DNA of 64,000 bases from JABDIP01 sp965237625 (GTDB lineage Bacteria; Pseudomonadota; Alphaproteobacteria; DSM-16000; Inquilinaceae). The translations under genes and the position numbers were made by a program. This document shows positions 9,654 through 18,552 of this stretch, piece by piece. The notes beneath the pieces are model-generated. The model saw only the letters and a program-made list of their open reading frames with translations. It had not been told where the DNA came from and did no database searches. The stretch lies in NCBI GenBank assembly GCA_965237625.1, contig CBDEGD010000044.1, forward strand, positions 124,001 to 188,000. Reading direction: 5' to 3'. Within the stretch, counting starts at the first letter, position 1, and the number at the start of each line of letters is the position of its first letter.

Positions 9654-9725
9654 ACCGGAAGATATAACACCGGACGGCCTCGTCAGAAGGAAGAACCGGC
9701 ATAACGGGCGTCTGCTCCTGACAGT

Positions 9726-10580
9726 TCAGGCCAAGCGCGCCGTCTCCATCGCCCGCGCGTAGCGCTCGGTGACATCGTCAGCCGGGAAGAAGGATTCGAT
9801 CCGAAGCTCCTCCAACTCCGCATCCATCGCGGTTCCCAATGTGGCGATCGTCGAGAACCAAGCCAAGGACAGATCGCCGCGACGAAGCTGCATCGGCAGG
9901 ATCGGCGATGAACCGATCCCGGTTGGCAATTCACGAGGCGTGTCGGCTTTCGGCATCAGAGCCTCGACCTCCTCCATCAACGCCAGCAATGCCGGATCCG
10001 GCGCGGCCAACGCCATCTCGCGCCGTACCCGGACCCGCATGGCGTCGGACAGTTCCAGCCAATTGACGATCCACGGGCGGAGCCCGTCCGGATGCGCCGT
10101 CAACTTCAGGATATTGGGCGGTCCGTTGCCGCAATGGGCCGCGGCGAACGCCTCCAGATCTACGAAATCGGCGATCATCCGCCCGGCCGCCTCGTTGGCC
10201 ATCAGCAGGTTCCAGTGACCGTCGATGACAAGGCCGGGGAACGGCTCCTGCTGTTGCAGCATGAAGCCGAGCGCGCGGCGCACCGGTTCGGCCTCGATGC
10301 CGGCCAACCCCTGTTCGCGGAAGATCGGCGCGAAACCGGCTGCAACCAGCATCGCATTGCGCTCGCGCAGCGGCAGGTCGAGGGTGCTCGCCAGCATCAG
10401 CACCATCTCCCGGCTGGGGCGGGACCGGCCGGATTCCAGGAAACTGACATGGCGCTGGGAAACCCCGGCATCGAGGGAGAGGTCAAGTTGGCTGAGCGTC
10501 CGACGCCGGCGCCATTGCTGCAACATGGCGCCATATCCAGCAGTCGGCCCGGCATGGGTCATCGCGGTCGAATTCTGCAT
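9726..10580 (-). CDS. XRE-family regulator with MmyB-like ligand-binding domain
   Basis: A 284-residue transcription factor. Residues ~18-75 form a Cro/CI-type helix-turn-helix (LQQWRRRRTLSQLDLSLDAG, SQRHVSFLESGRSRPSREM). Residues ~100-280 match the MmyB-like PAS-fold region (LQQQEPFPGLVIDGHWNLLM and NILKLTAHPDGLRPWIVNWL are hallmark blocks). Family members often control a neighbouring oxidoreductase gene, but none is adjacent here. The ATG at 10580 has AGGATCG at a suitable distance; an ATG at 10562 is an alternative. A perfect ATTACC-N5-GGTAAT palindrome lies 35-51 bp upstream and suggests autoregulation. Confidence 0.9.
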   Translation of the reverse strand: MQNSTAMTHAGPTAGYGAMLQQWRRRRTLSQLDLSLDAGVSQRHVSFLESGRSRPSREMVLMLASTLDLPLRERNAMLVAAGFAPIFREQGLAGIEAEPVRRALGFMLQQQEPFPGLVIDGHWNLLMANEAAGRMIADFVDLEAFAAAHCGNGPPNILKLTAHPDGLRPWIVNWLELSDAMRVRVRREMALAAPDPALLALMEEVEALMPKADTPRELPTGIGSSPILPMQLRRGDLSLAWFSTIATLGTAMDAELEELRIESFFPADDVTERYARAMETARLA

Positions 10581-10614
10581 GGAGCGATCCTAGCCGGAGG
10601 ATCAGATGCCCGCC

Positions 10615-10631
10615 ATTACCCTTGAGGTAAT
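10615..10631. promoter_or_regulatory. Candidate operator of the XRE/MmyB regulator
   Basis: ATTACC-CTTGA-GGTAAT is a perfect 6-5-6 inverted repeat, 35 bp upstream of the regulator's ATG (10580, minus strand). The position fits repression over its promoter. Assignment to this regulator is by proximity only. Confidence 0.55.
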
Positions 10632-11304
10632 CTTGTCAGACCGGCCTGTTATTCCGGCTTCGTACATTGGCTAGGGATTCGGTCGGATTCGGCTAATCCG
10701 GATTAACGAATAGCGTCGGCGGAGCGGCCGAACGAGCCGGAAATCCTTACGCAGAGTTGTGCCGCGACCGGTGCGTCTCGCGACATCGGCAATGTGAGCG
10801 AAATTGATCGAGATAGCGATTTCCCTTGAAGGGACGGGATTCCGCGGGCTTCGCCTACCTTCCCGGCAACGACCGCGATCACAATCGACATGATGGCCGA
10901 TTTGTTAACGAATTCGAGATTTCTTGATTCGTAAACTGGTTAACAACGCGCCCCCTACAGTCGATTTCGACCGCCCACAGGGGAGGCCGGACCGGCTGGG
11001 AGGCGCACCGAGTACGGGTGCCGCACTTGTCACATTCGCGCCCCATCGTTGCCGCATCTAGCCCCTATGTTGGGTCGATGCGTGAAGTTGGCCAACTGGC
11101 ACAGGATGGTGTCGGACGCCGCGTTACGTTGGTCCATCAGGTAGACACAGTCGCAACCCATTTGCCGCGTCCCGTCGGGATGCGGCGCCCCATGCCGGCC
11201 CTTATTGCTGGCGCATGGCGGCCGCTCCAAGTTGTGATTTGCCATCGGCATTGCGCCGCAACAGATCATGACTAGTAGGAACCGCTGGATGGTGAGGAAA
11301 AGAC
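10632..11304. other. Long intergenic region upstream of prkA
   Basis: About 670 bp with no supported gene; the only plus-strand frame (11018-11275, 85 codons) has no recognisable content or start signal. A second perfect palindrome, TAATCCGGATTA, lies at 10694-10705, flanked by partial ATTCG/CGAAT arms. The stretch 10900-10960 is AT-rich. The 3' end has a good ribosome site (GGTGAGGAAAAGAC) before the prkA ATG. It probably holds the promoter and a long 5' leader of the prkA operon; no riboswitch fold was recognised. Confidence 0.4.
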
Positions 11305-13251
11305 ATGGCGTCGAATGAGGATGTTTTCGGTCTCTTTTCCGAGGCCTATGACCTGAACAAGCAATCCGAGATGTCCCTGAAGGACTTCTTGGAAGGGTGC
11401 CAGGACGATCCGATGCGGTATGCCAGCGCGGCCGAGCGCATGGTGGACGCGATCGGCGAGCCGGAGCTGGTCGACACCTCGGACGATACACGGCTCGGGC
11501 GGATATTCATGAACCGCACGATCAAGGTTTACCCCGCCTTCAACGACTTTTACGGCATGGAAGAGACGATCGAGCGGATCGTCGGCTTCTTCCGCCACGC
11601 CGCCCAGGGCCTGGAGGAACGCAAGCAGATCCTCTATCTGCTGGGCCCGGTGGGCGGCGGCAAATCGTCGCTGGCCGAACGGCTGAAGGGCCTGATGGAG
11701 AAGTGCCCGGTCTATGTGCTGCAGGCCGGCGACGAGCTGAGCCCGGTCTTCGAGAGCCCGCTATCGCTGTTCGAGCCGGAGACCATGGGCACCGCGCTGG
11801 AAGAGAAATACGGCATTCCCAAGCGCCGCCTCACCGGCCTGATGTCGCCCTGGGCGGTCAAGCGCCTGGATGAATTCGGCGGCGACATCTCCCGCTTCAA
11901 CGTCGTCAAGCTGCAGCCCTCATCACTGCGCCAGGTCTGCATCTCCAAGACCGAGCCCGGCGACGACAACAACCAGGATATTTCGTCGCTGGTCGGCAAG
12001 GTCGATATCCGCAAGCTGGAGTATTTCGGCCAGAACGATGCCGACGCCTATTCCTATAGCGGCGGTCTGAACCGCACGACCCAGGGCATCCTGGAGTTCG
12101 TCGAGATGTTCAAAGCGCCGATCAAGATGCTGCATCCGCTGCTGACGGCGACCCAGGACGGCACCTATGTCGGCACCGAGAATGTCGGCGCGCTGCCCTA
12201 TTCGGGCATCATCCTGGCCCACTCCAACGAATCCGAGTGGCAGAGCTTCAAGGCGAACAAGAACAACGAGGCGTTCCTGGATCGCATCTGCGTGGTCAAG
12301 GTGCCTTACTGCCTGCGCATCACCGAAGAGACCAAGATCTACGAGAAGCTGCTGACCCACAGCGAGCTGTCCGCGGCACCCTGCGCGCCGGGCACCCTGG
12401 ACATGCTGTCCCGCTTCTCGGTGCTGTCGCGGCTGAAGGCCCATGAAAATTCCAGCCTGTATTCGAAAATGCGGATCTATGACGGCGAGAGCCTGAAAGA
12501 CACCGATCCGCACGCCAAGTCGCACCAGGAATACCGCGACATGGCCGGCGTCGATGAAGGCATGGAGGGCATGTCGACGCGCTTCGCCTACAAGATCCTG
12601 TCGGAGACCTTCAACTTCGACACCAAGGAGGTGGCCGCCGATCCGGTCCACCTGATGTATGTGCTGGAGCAGTCGATCAAGCGCGAACAGCCCCCAGAGG
12701 AGCTCGAGAAGCAATATATCGAGTTCATCAAGGAAGAGCTGTCCACCCGCTATGCCGAGTTCATCGGCCACGAGATCCAGAAGGCCTATCTGGAGAGCTA
12801 TCACGATTACGGCCAGAACCTTTTCGACCGCTACGTCTCCTATGCCGATGCCTGGATCGAGGATCAGGACTTCAAGGATCCGGACACCGGCCAGCTGCTG
12901 AACCGCGAATTGCTGGACCAGGAGCTGAGCAAGATCGAGAAACCGGCCGGGATCGCCAATCCCAAGGATTTCCGATACGAGGTGGTCAAGTTCTCGCTGC
13001 GGGCGCGGGCCCGCAACAAGGGCCACAACCCGAACTGGACGTCCTACGAGAAGATCCGCGAGGTGATCGAAAAGCGGATGTTCAGCCAGATCGAGGAGCT
13101 GCTTCCGGTCATCAGCTTCGGCACCAAGAAGGACAGCGAGTCGGAGAAGAAGCACGCCGAGTTCGTCGAGCGCATGATCGGCCGCGGCTATACCGACCGC
13201 CAGGTCCGCCGTCTGGTCGAATGGTACATGCGGGTGAACAAATCGAGCTGA
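11305..13251 (+). CDS. prkA: PrkA family serine protein kinase / AAA+ protein
   Basis: A 648-residue homologue of E. coli YeaG/B. subtilis PrkA. The AAA+ Walker A motif is LLGPVGGGKSSLAERL (about residues 110-125). The family start (FGLFSEAYDLNKQSEMSLKDFL), the EYFGQNDADAYSYSGGLNRT segment and the C-terminal PrkA domain (ending RRLVEWYMRVNKSS) are all present, and the length is normal. PrkA proteins act in starvation and nitrogen-stress responses; both kinase and ATP-dependent protease activities have been reported for the family. It is first in a prkA-yeaH-spoVR set, the order conserved in many proteobacteria. A repeat array lies between it and yeaH. Confidence 0.95.
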   Translation: MASNEDVFGLFSEAYDLNKQSEMSLKDFLEGCQDDPMRYASAAERMVDAIGEPELVDTSDDTRLGRIFMNRTIKVYPAFNDFYGMEETIERIVGFFRHAAQGLEERKQILYLLGPVGGGKSSLAERLKGLMEKCPVYVLQAGDELSPVFESPLSLFEPETMGTALEEKYGIPKRRLTGLMSPWAVKRLDEFGGDISRFNVVKLQPSSLRQVCISKTEPGDDNNQDISSLVGKVDIRKLEYFGQNDADAYSYSGGLNRTTQGILEFVEMFKAPIKMLHPLLTATQDGTYVGTENVGALPYSGIILAHSNESEWQSFKANKNNEAFLDRICVVKVPYCLRITEETKIYEKLLTHSELSAAPCAPGTLDMLSRFSVLSRLKAHENSSLYSKMRIYDGESLKDTDPHAKSHQEYRDMAGVDEGMEGMSTRFAYKILSETFNFDTKEVAADPVHLMYVLEQSIKREQPPEELEKQYIEFIKEELSTRYAEFIGHEIQKAYLESYHDYGQNLFDRYVSYADAWIEDQDFKDPDTGQLLNRELLDQELSKIEKPAGIANPKDFRYEVVKFSLRARARNKGHNPNWTSYEKIREVIEKRMFSQIEELLPVISFGTKKDSESEKKHAEFVERMIGRGYTDRQVRRLVEWYMRVNKSS

Positions 13252-13297
13252 TTGTGACCGGATCGCGGCAACTTCAGCTCAGCCTTCATACTTCGTC

Positions 13298-13482
13298 CTT
13301 CGACAGGCTCAGGATGAGGTGGCTCAGCATGAGGAATTTGAGATCGGGAACGAGATTCAAATGCCGAGATCGGGAACGACTTTCAAATGCCGAGATCGGG
13401 AACGACTTTCAAATGCCGAGATCGGGAACGAGGTTCGAATGTTGAGAACCGGAAAGAGGCCCTCATGCTGAGCCTGTCGAAG
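13298..13482. repeat. Hairpin-flanked 26-bp tandem repeat array between prkA and yeaH
   Basis: Four direct copies of a 26-bp unit beginning GAGATCGGGAACGA lie at 13340-13365, 13366-13391, 13392-13417 and 13418-13443, with no spacers; units 2 and 3 are identical. A degenerate fifth unit (13444-13469) merges into the right arm. The array is bracketed by inverted arms: 13298-13319 pairs with 13461-13482, and GGCTCAGCATGAGG (13321-13334) is the exact complement of 13461-13474. The arm sequence (CTTCGACAGGCTCAGGATGA) resembles a dispersed intergenic repeat seen in many alphaproteobacteria. In RNA it could form a large stem between the two cistrons. Confidence 0.85.
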
Positions 13483-13538
13483 TATGGGGGCCGGGCGGCC
13501 AGCACATTGCTGGAGCAGCAGGAGGCAAACGGACGCCC

Positions 13539-14834
13539 ATGAACATCGTCGACCGCCGTCTCAATCCGAAGGGCAAGAGCCTTGGCAATCGCCAGCGCTT
13601 TGTCCGCCGCGCCAAGGCCGACATCCGCGAGGCGGTGCGCGATGCGCTGAAGCAGCGCCGGGTGTCCGAGGTCGAGGGCAGCGAGCAGATCAAGATCCGC
13701 GCCAAGACGGTGCGCGAGCCGACTTTCGGCTTCTCCCGCAGCGACGGCCGCCGCCACGGCGTGGCGCCCGGCAACAAGGAATTCGTTCCCGGCGATCTGA
13801 TCCCCAAGCGCCCGCCCGGCCAGGCCGGCGGCCGCGACGGCAGCCCCGATGGCGACGGCAATGACGAATTCGTCTTCACCCTGTCCAAGGACGAGTTTCT
13901 GGACGTCTTCTTCGAGGATCTGGAACTGCCGGACCTGCTGAAGACCAAGGTCAAGGACGAGAAATCCCCCAAGCCGACCCGTGCCGGCTTTTCCAGCCAG
14001 GGTTCGCCCTCCAGCCTGAACGTGCTGCGCACCATGCGCGGCAGCCTGGCCCGCCGGATCACCCTGCGCCGCCCGAAGGCGGAGGAGATCGAGGCCCTGG
14101 AGGCGGAGATCGCCAAGCTGGAGAAAAAGGGCGGCAGCGAGCGCAAGATCAAGGCCCTGAAGACCGAGCTTGAGGTCAAGAAGCGCCGCCAGAAGACCAT
14201 CGCCTACATCGATCCGATCGACATCCGCTACAACCGCTTCGAACGGCTGCCCAAGCCGGCGACCCAGGCAGTGATGTTCTGTCTGATGGACGCCTCCGCC
14301 TCGATGACCGAGGAGATGAAGGAGCTTGCCAAGCGCTTCTTCATGCTGCTGCACGTGTTCCTGTCCCGGCGTTACCGCCATGTGGAAGTGGTGTTCATCC
14401 GCCACACCAGCCACGCCCAGGAAGTCGACGAGGACACTTTCTTCCGCTCGACCGAGACCGGCGGCACCGTTGTGTCCACCGCTCTGGAGGAGATGCAGCA
14501 GGTGATCGCCGACCGCTATCCGATCGCCGATTGGAACATCTACGGCGCCCAGGCCTCCGACGGCGATAATTTCCGCAACGACATGCCGCGCTGCGTGGAT
14601 ATTTTGGAGCAGACGCTGCTGCCGCTCTGCCAGCAATTCTCCTATATCGAGGTCGGCGAGAAGCGCATTGGCCTCGGCTTCGAGAGCGAGATGGCGGAAA
14701 GCCCGCTCTGGCTCGGCTATCGCGACGTCGCCGCCCGGCAGAAGCACTTCGCCATGCGACGGGTCGCCACGCCGGCCGACATCTTCCCGGTCTTCCACGA
14801 GCTATTCGCGCGCAACTCGAGAAAAGCCGCATGA
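13539..14834 (+). CDS. yeaH: YeaH/DUF444 family protein with VWA-like domain
   Basis: A 431-residue protein matching the DUF444 family throughout: N-terminal IVDRRLNPKGKSLGNRQRF, a glycine-rich middle (about 65-110), and a von Willebrand A-type C-terminal half. The VWA metal site DASASMTEEMKELAKRFF (DxSxS) begins at about residue 250, followed by FIRHTSHAQEVDEDTFF and GGTVVSTALEEM. It is the usual partner of PrkA. The start is fixed by the family N-terminus. The stop overlaps the spoVR start by 4 bp, indicating translational coupling. The biochemical role of the family is unknown. Confidence 0.93.
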   Translation: MNIVDRRLNPKGKSLGNRQRFVRRAKADIREAVRDALKQRRVSEVEGSEQIKIRAKTVREPTFGFSRSDGRRHGVAPGNKEFVPGDLIPKRPPGQAGGRDGSPDGDGNDEFVFTLSKDEFLDVFFEDLELPDLLKTKVKDEKSPKPTRAGFSSQGSPSSLNVLRTMRGSLARRITLRRPKAEEIEALEAEIAKLEKKGGSERKIKALKTELEVKKRRQKTIAYIDPIDIRYNRFERLPKPATQAVMFCLMDASASMTEEMKELAKRFFMLLHVFLSRRYRHVEVVFIRHTSHAQEVDEDTFFRSTETGGTVVSTALEEMQQVIADRYPIADWNIYGAQASDGDNFRNDMPRCVDILEQTLLPLCQQFSYIEVGEKRIGLGFESEMAESPLWLGYRDVAARQKHFAMRRVATPADIFPVFHELFARNSRKAA

Positions 14835-16468
14835 GCGAATCCGAGGCCCCCGAAGGCCCCAAACCCAATGGCGGGCCGAAGCCCAAGCCGAAATCGAAAT
14901 CGGGGCCGAAGAAGTCCCGGCGCCGCAGCAAGCTGATCTCCGACGGCTCGGAGTGGAGCTTCAATTCCCTGCAGGCGGCCTTCGAGGCGATCGAGGAGAT
15001 CGGCATCGGCGAGCTCGGCCTGGACGTCTATACCAACCAGATCGAGGTCATCACCTCGGAGCAGATGCTCGACGCCTATTCGTCGATCGGCATGCCGCTG
15101 ATGTACCGCCACTGGTCATACGGCAAGCATTTCGCCCGCGACGAGATGCTGTACCGCAAGGGCGCCCAGGGCCTGGCCTATGAGCTGGTGATCAACTCCA
15201 ACCCCTGCATCAGCTATGTGATGGAGGAGAACTCCACCACCATGCAGGCGCTGGTGATCGCCCATGCCGGCTTCGGCCACAACCACTTCTTCAAGAACAA
15301 CTATCTGTTCCAGCAATGGACCGATGCGGACGGCATCCTGGACTACCTGGCCTTCGCCAAGGCCTATGTGGCGAAATGCGAGGAGGCGGTCGGCATCGAC
15401 GCGGTCGAACAGATGCTCGACGCGGCCCACGCCCTGATGAAGCACGGCGTCAACCGCTATGCCCGCCCGGCCAAGCCCAATCTGCGCGTCGAGCGCGAGC
15501 GCCAGGCCGAGCGCGCCGCCTATCTGGAATCCACCTATAACGACCTCTGGCGCACCCTGCCCGGCGACACCCGCCACAAGGAGGCCAACGACCATGAGGA
15601 GCGCGAGCGGGTCTTGAAGCAGAAGGCCGAGCAGCGCGCGCTGGGCCTGCCCGAGGAGAATTTGCTCTATTTCCTGGAGAAGAACGCGCCGAAGCTGGAG
15701 GATTGGCAGCGCGAATTGCTGCGCATCGTCCGCAATGTCGGCCAGTACTTCTATCCGCAGAAGCAGACCAAGGTGATGAACGAGGGCTGCGCCACCTTCG
15801 TGCACTACCAGATCATGAACCGGCTCTACGACAAGGGCGCTGTGGACGAGGGCGCGATGCTGGAATTCCTGCGCTCCCACTCCGCGGTGGTGTTCCAGCC
15901 GGATTTCGACGATCCGCGCTATAGCGGGATCAACCCCTATGCGCTGGGCTTCGCGATGATGAACGACATCAAGCGCATCTGCGAGGAGCCGACCGACGAG
16001 GACCGCGAGTGGTTTCCCAACATCGCCGGCAACAACGACGCCATGGCCACCCTGAAGGATGCCTGGGCCCATTACCGGGACGAGAGCTTCATCCTGCAGT
16101 TCCTCTCCCCGAAGATCATGCGCGACTTCCACCTGTTCTCGGTGTTCGACGACAGCGAGGAACCGGCGATGATGGTGGAGTCGATCCACGACAGCCGCGG
16201 CTACGCGAACCTGCGCCGCCAGCTCGCCCGGCAATACGACATCGCCCGCATCGAGCCGGAGATCCAGGTCACCGACGTGGACCTCAAAGGCAACCGCCGC
16301 CTGATCCTGACCCACCACGTCCATGACGGCCAGGTGCTGAACAAGTCGGATTGCGACAACGTGCTGCTGTATCTGGCGCAGATCTGGGGGTACGGGGTGA
16401 AGCTGTTGGAAGTGGACGTGGAGAGCGGGCGGACGCTCAGGAAGCATACGGCGGTGCCGTTGCCTTAG
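14831..16468 (+). CDS. spoVR: SpoVR family protein
   Basis: A 545-residue homologue of E. coli YcgB and Bacillus SpoVR. The N-terminal ~30 residues are a lysine/proline-rich tail; the family proper starts at about residue 38 (SEWSFNSLQAAFEAIEEIG). Typical blocks include HAGFGHNHFFKNNYLF, KVMNEGCATFVHYQIMNRLY (an HExxH-like NEGxATxxH region) and NPYALGFAMMNDIKRIC. It completes the prkA-yeaH-spoVR stress operon. The family function is not defined, though it is linked to stress and spore cortex phenotypes. A GGGAGGC/GCCTCCC stem at 16470-16499 just after the stop could be a weak terminator. Confidence 0.93.
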   Translation: MSESEAPEGPKPNGGPKPKPKSKSGPKKSRRRSKLISDGSEWSFNSLQAAFEAIEEIGIGELGLDVYTNQIEVITSEQMLDAYSSIGMPLMYRHWSYGKHFARDEMLYRKGAQGLAYELVINSNPCISYVMEENSTTMQALVIAHAGFGHNHFFKNNYLFQQWTDADGILDYLAFAKAYVAKCEEAVGIDAVEQMLDAAHALMKHGVNRYARPAKPNLRVERERQAERAAYLESTYNDLWRTLPGDTRHKEANDHEERERVLKQKAEQRALGLPEENLLYFLEKNAPKLEDWQRELLRIVRNVGQYFYPQKQTKVMNEGCATFVHYQIMNRLYDKGAVDEGAMLEFLRSHSAVVFQPDFDDPRYSGINPYALGFAMMNDIKRICEEPTDEDREWFPNIAGNNDAMATLKDAWAHYRDESFILQFLSPKIMRDFHLFSVFDDSEEPAMMVESIHDSRGYANLRRQLARQYDIARIEPEIQVTDVDLKGNRRLILTHHVHDGQVLNKSDCDNVLLYLAQIWGYGVKLLEVDVESGRTLRKHTAVPLP

Positions 16469-16829
16469 GGGGAGGCTCAAGTCGGGTATCTTGCCTCCCG
16501 AACTCAATTTCGGAGAGTTCGATGCGTCTAGTGGAACTCGCACACTGGGAAGAGTTTGAAGACCAACTGCGACAATTATCTGAAGTCCGTATCCAAGCGC
16601 TCAAATCAGAAATTGGCAATGTCTCAAGATTTCTGTTTCGCGGACAACGTAACGCATCCTGGTCCCTTGATACGACACTTGGCCGACGGCTTTCGCAAGA
16701 ATTCAGCTGCTCACACTATTACCATGTGGTGTCGAGGGCTAATACCAACCTGCGCGATGGCTGACTCATTTAGGGGATTCCCATTTTCGTCCTGACATGA
16801 TTCAAGTTGGCAACCAAAGGAGGTTTGCC

Positions 16830-17887
16830 ATGCGAGCTGGGATTGCGCTGCGCGATGATTTCACCGGTGAAGAGCTTCGGGCGCTGGCCAAACGAACGGA
16901 GCATGCTGGCCAGAGCCGGCGGCTTCTGACGCTGGCGCTGATCTATGATGGCGGGTCGCGCACGGCGGCGGCGCGGTATGCGGGCGCCGGGCTTCAGACG
17001 GTCCGTGACTGGGTGCTGCGGTTCAATGCCCGGGGTCCTGAGGGTCTGATCGACGGCACCGCACCGGGCAACCGGCCGAAACTGAATGCCGCCCAACGGG
17101 CTGCCCTGGCCGCGAAGGTCGAGGCGGGGCCCATGCCGGCGGTCGACGGCGTGGTGCGCTGGCGGCTGGCTGATCTGGCGGCCTGGCTGCATGAGGCGTT
17201 CGGCCTCTGCCTGCATGAGACCACTGTCAGCCGCACGCTGCGCGAATTGGGCTATCGCAAGCTCTCGGCGCGGCCGCGCCACCATGCCCAAGACCCGGAG
17301 ACCATCGTGACGTTCAAAAAAAATTCCCCGACCAGATAGCCACGATCCGATCTCGGCTCGCCGCCGGCATCGAAATCGAGATCTGGTTCCAAGACGAGGC
17401 CAGGGTCGGCCAGAAGAACAAGATTACCCGCCGATGGGCCAAGCGGGGCACCAGGCCGCGGGCACCCCACGATCAGCGAACCCGATCAGCCTACATCTTC
17501 GGTGCCATATGCCCGGCCCGCGGCGTCGGTGCGGCCCTCGTCCTGCCCCGATGCAACACCCAGGCCATGCAATGGCATCTGGTCGAAATCTCATCCCAGG
17601 TGACGCCCGGCGCCCACGCCGTCATCCTCCTTGATCAGGCCGGCTGGCATACCACCCACAAGCTCGACGTCCCGGAAAACATCACACTCTTGCCGCTCCC
17701 GCCACGTTCCCCAGAGCTCAATCCCGTCGAAAACATCTGGCAATTCATGCGGGACAACTGGCTCTCGAACCGCACCTTCAAATCCTATGCCGATATCGTC
17801 GACCATTCCTGCTTCGCCTGGAACCGCCTCATCGACCAGCCATGGAAGATCATGTCCATCGGGTCAAGAACCTGGGCCAATGCATGA
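16830..17887 (+). CDS. IS630 family transposase, two frames joined by a likely -1 frameshift
   Basis: The ATG at 16830 follows AAAGGAGG. Frame A (16830-17339, 169 codons) holds the helix-turn-helix domain (SRTAAARYAGAGLQTVRDWV, then ETTVSRTLRELGYRKLSARP). Frame B holds the DDE catalytic domain: WFQDEARVGQKN (first Asp), VILLDQAGWHTTH (second Asp) and SPELNPVENIWQFMRDNW (Glu). The frames overlap at an eight-A run (17316-17323), and the move from A to B is exactly -1. Programmed frameshifting at A-runs is established in several IS630-group elements. The fused product would be about 350 residues, usual for the family. The alternative is a decayed element with a 1-bp indel. Confidence 0.88.
17316..17323 (+). 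other. Candidate -1 ribosomal frameshift (slippery) site
   Basis: Eight consecutive A residues in the context TTC AAA AAA AAT of the upstream frame. A -1 slip gives AAA AAA TTC CCC GAC and enters the catalytic frame; without slipping, translation stops at TAG 17337-17339. No strong downstream pseudoknot was identified by eye. Confidence 0.65.
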
Positions 17888-18552
17888 TCCTCACTGCAGA
17901 TTGGTATAAGCCGCAGATCGAGACAATTACGGACCGCAAATGGGACTTGCCCATTTGGCCCGACTTGGACAATTGGTGGAAGGAATATGACAACGTCTGG
18001 CATTCACTACCTGGGTATGACTATCTGATCTATCTCCGCCATCATGGGTTTCCGTCGCCGCTGCTAGACTGGAGTCGATCGCCGTACGTTGCTGCTCAGT
18101 TTGCCTTCGCCAATGCATATTCAGACCAGATCGCAATCTATGCGTATCTGGAGTACGCCGGACGAGGAAAGGTCGGCGGGTCAGACGCCCCTCTGATCAA
18201 AGGAATTGGCCCCTATGTCAGAAGCCATTCTAGGCACTTTTTGCAGCAGAGCGAATACACGGTTGCCTATCAATTCCGAAAGGAGGGGTGGTGGTACGCA
18301 CCTCATGAAAGCGTCTTCGCCGATGCATCTGAGGAGCAGGACCGCCTTTGGAAGTTCACGCTCCCGGCGACAGAGCGCCTGAGGGTACTGCGGATTCTCG
18401 ATGATTATAATCTTAACGCATTCTCACTCTTCCAGACCGAGGAGACGCTGCTCGAGACAATCTCACTTCGTGAGTTCGAATTTGCGGCACCACTCACTGA
18501 CCGAAATGAGAACTGAATTGAAATTTTTACGACTATGACAAGAAATATTGCA

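Larger units (their letters stand above)
16743..17906 (+). mobile_element. Complete IS630-family insertion sequence, about 1.16 kb
   Basis: The ends are imperfect inverted repeats: TACCAACCTGC on the left against the complement of GCAGATTGGTA on the right, with weaker similarity extending inward about 30 bp. The element is flanked by TAA on both sides (16740-16742 and 17907-17909), consistent with TA-targeted insertion of the IS630/Tc1-mariner group; whether the duplication is TA or TAA cannot be settled from one copy. It carries one transposase in two overlapping frames. The insertion splits an FRG-domain gene in the same orientation. Confidence 0.88.
16522..18516 (+). pseudogene. FRG-domain protein gene interrupted by an IS630-family insertion
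   Basis: The ATG at 16522 follows GGAGAG. The first part (16522-16742) encodes the FRG hallmark FLFRGQRNASWSL. The second part (17910-18516) resumes in the same frame with YLIYLRHHGFPSPLLDWSRS, the other conserved FRG block, and ends LREFEFAAPLTDRNEN. Removing the IS and one TAA direct repeat (1167 bp, a multiple of 3) restores a continuous 275-residue protein reading through SRAKPQIETI. FRG domains are found in bacterial proteins of poorly known function, often in variable or defence-related loci. Composition is less GC-rich than the core genes. As it stands the N-terminal product ends inside the IS and is presumably inactive. Confidence 0.9.

Noticed and set aside
11018..11275. 85-codon plus-strand frame upstream of prkA
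   Set aside because: No ribosome site, no recognisable content, and it lies in the operon leader region.
13340..13443. Possible CRISPR array
   Set aside because: The 26-bp units are contiguous with no spacers, and there are no cas genes; it is a tandem repeat.
13383..14798. 471-codon minus-strand frame opposite yeaH
   Set aside because: It mirrors the yeaH coding strand; yeaH has full family matches and codon structure.
16470..16499. GGGAGGC/GCCTCCC stem after spoVR as a terminator
   Set aside because: Long 16-nt loop and no T-run; too weak to call as a separate feature.
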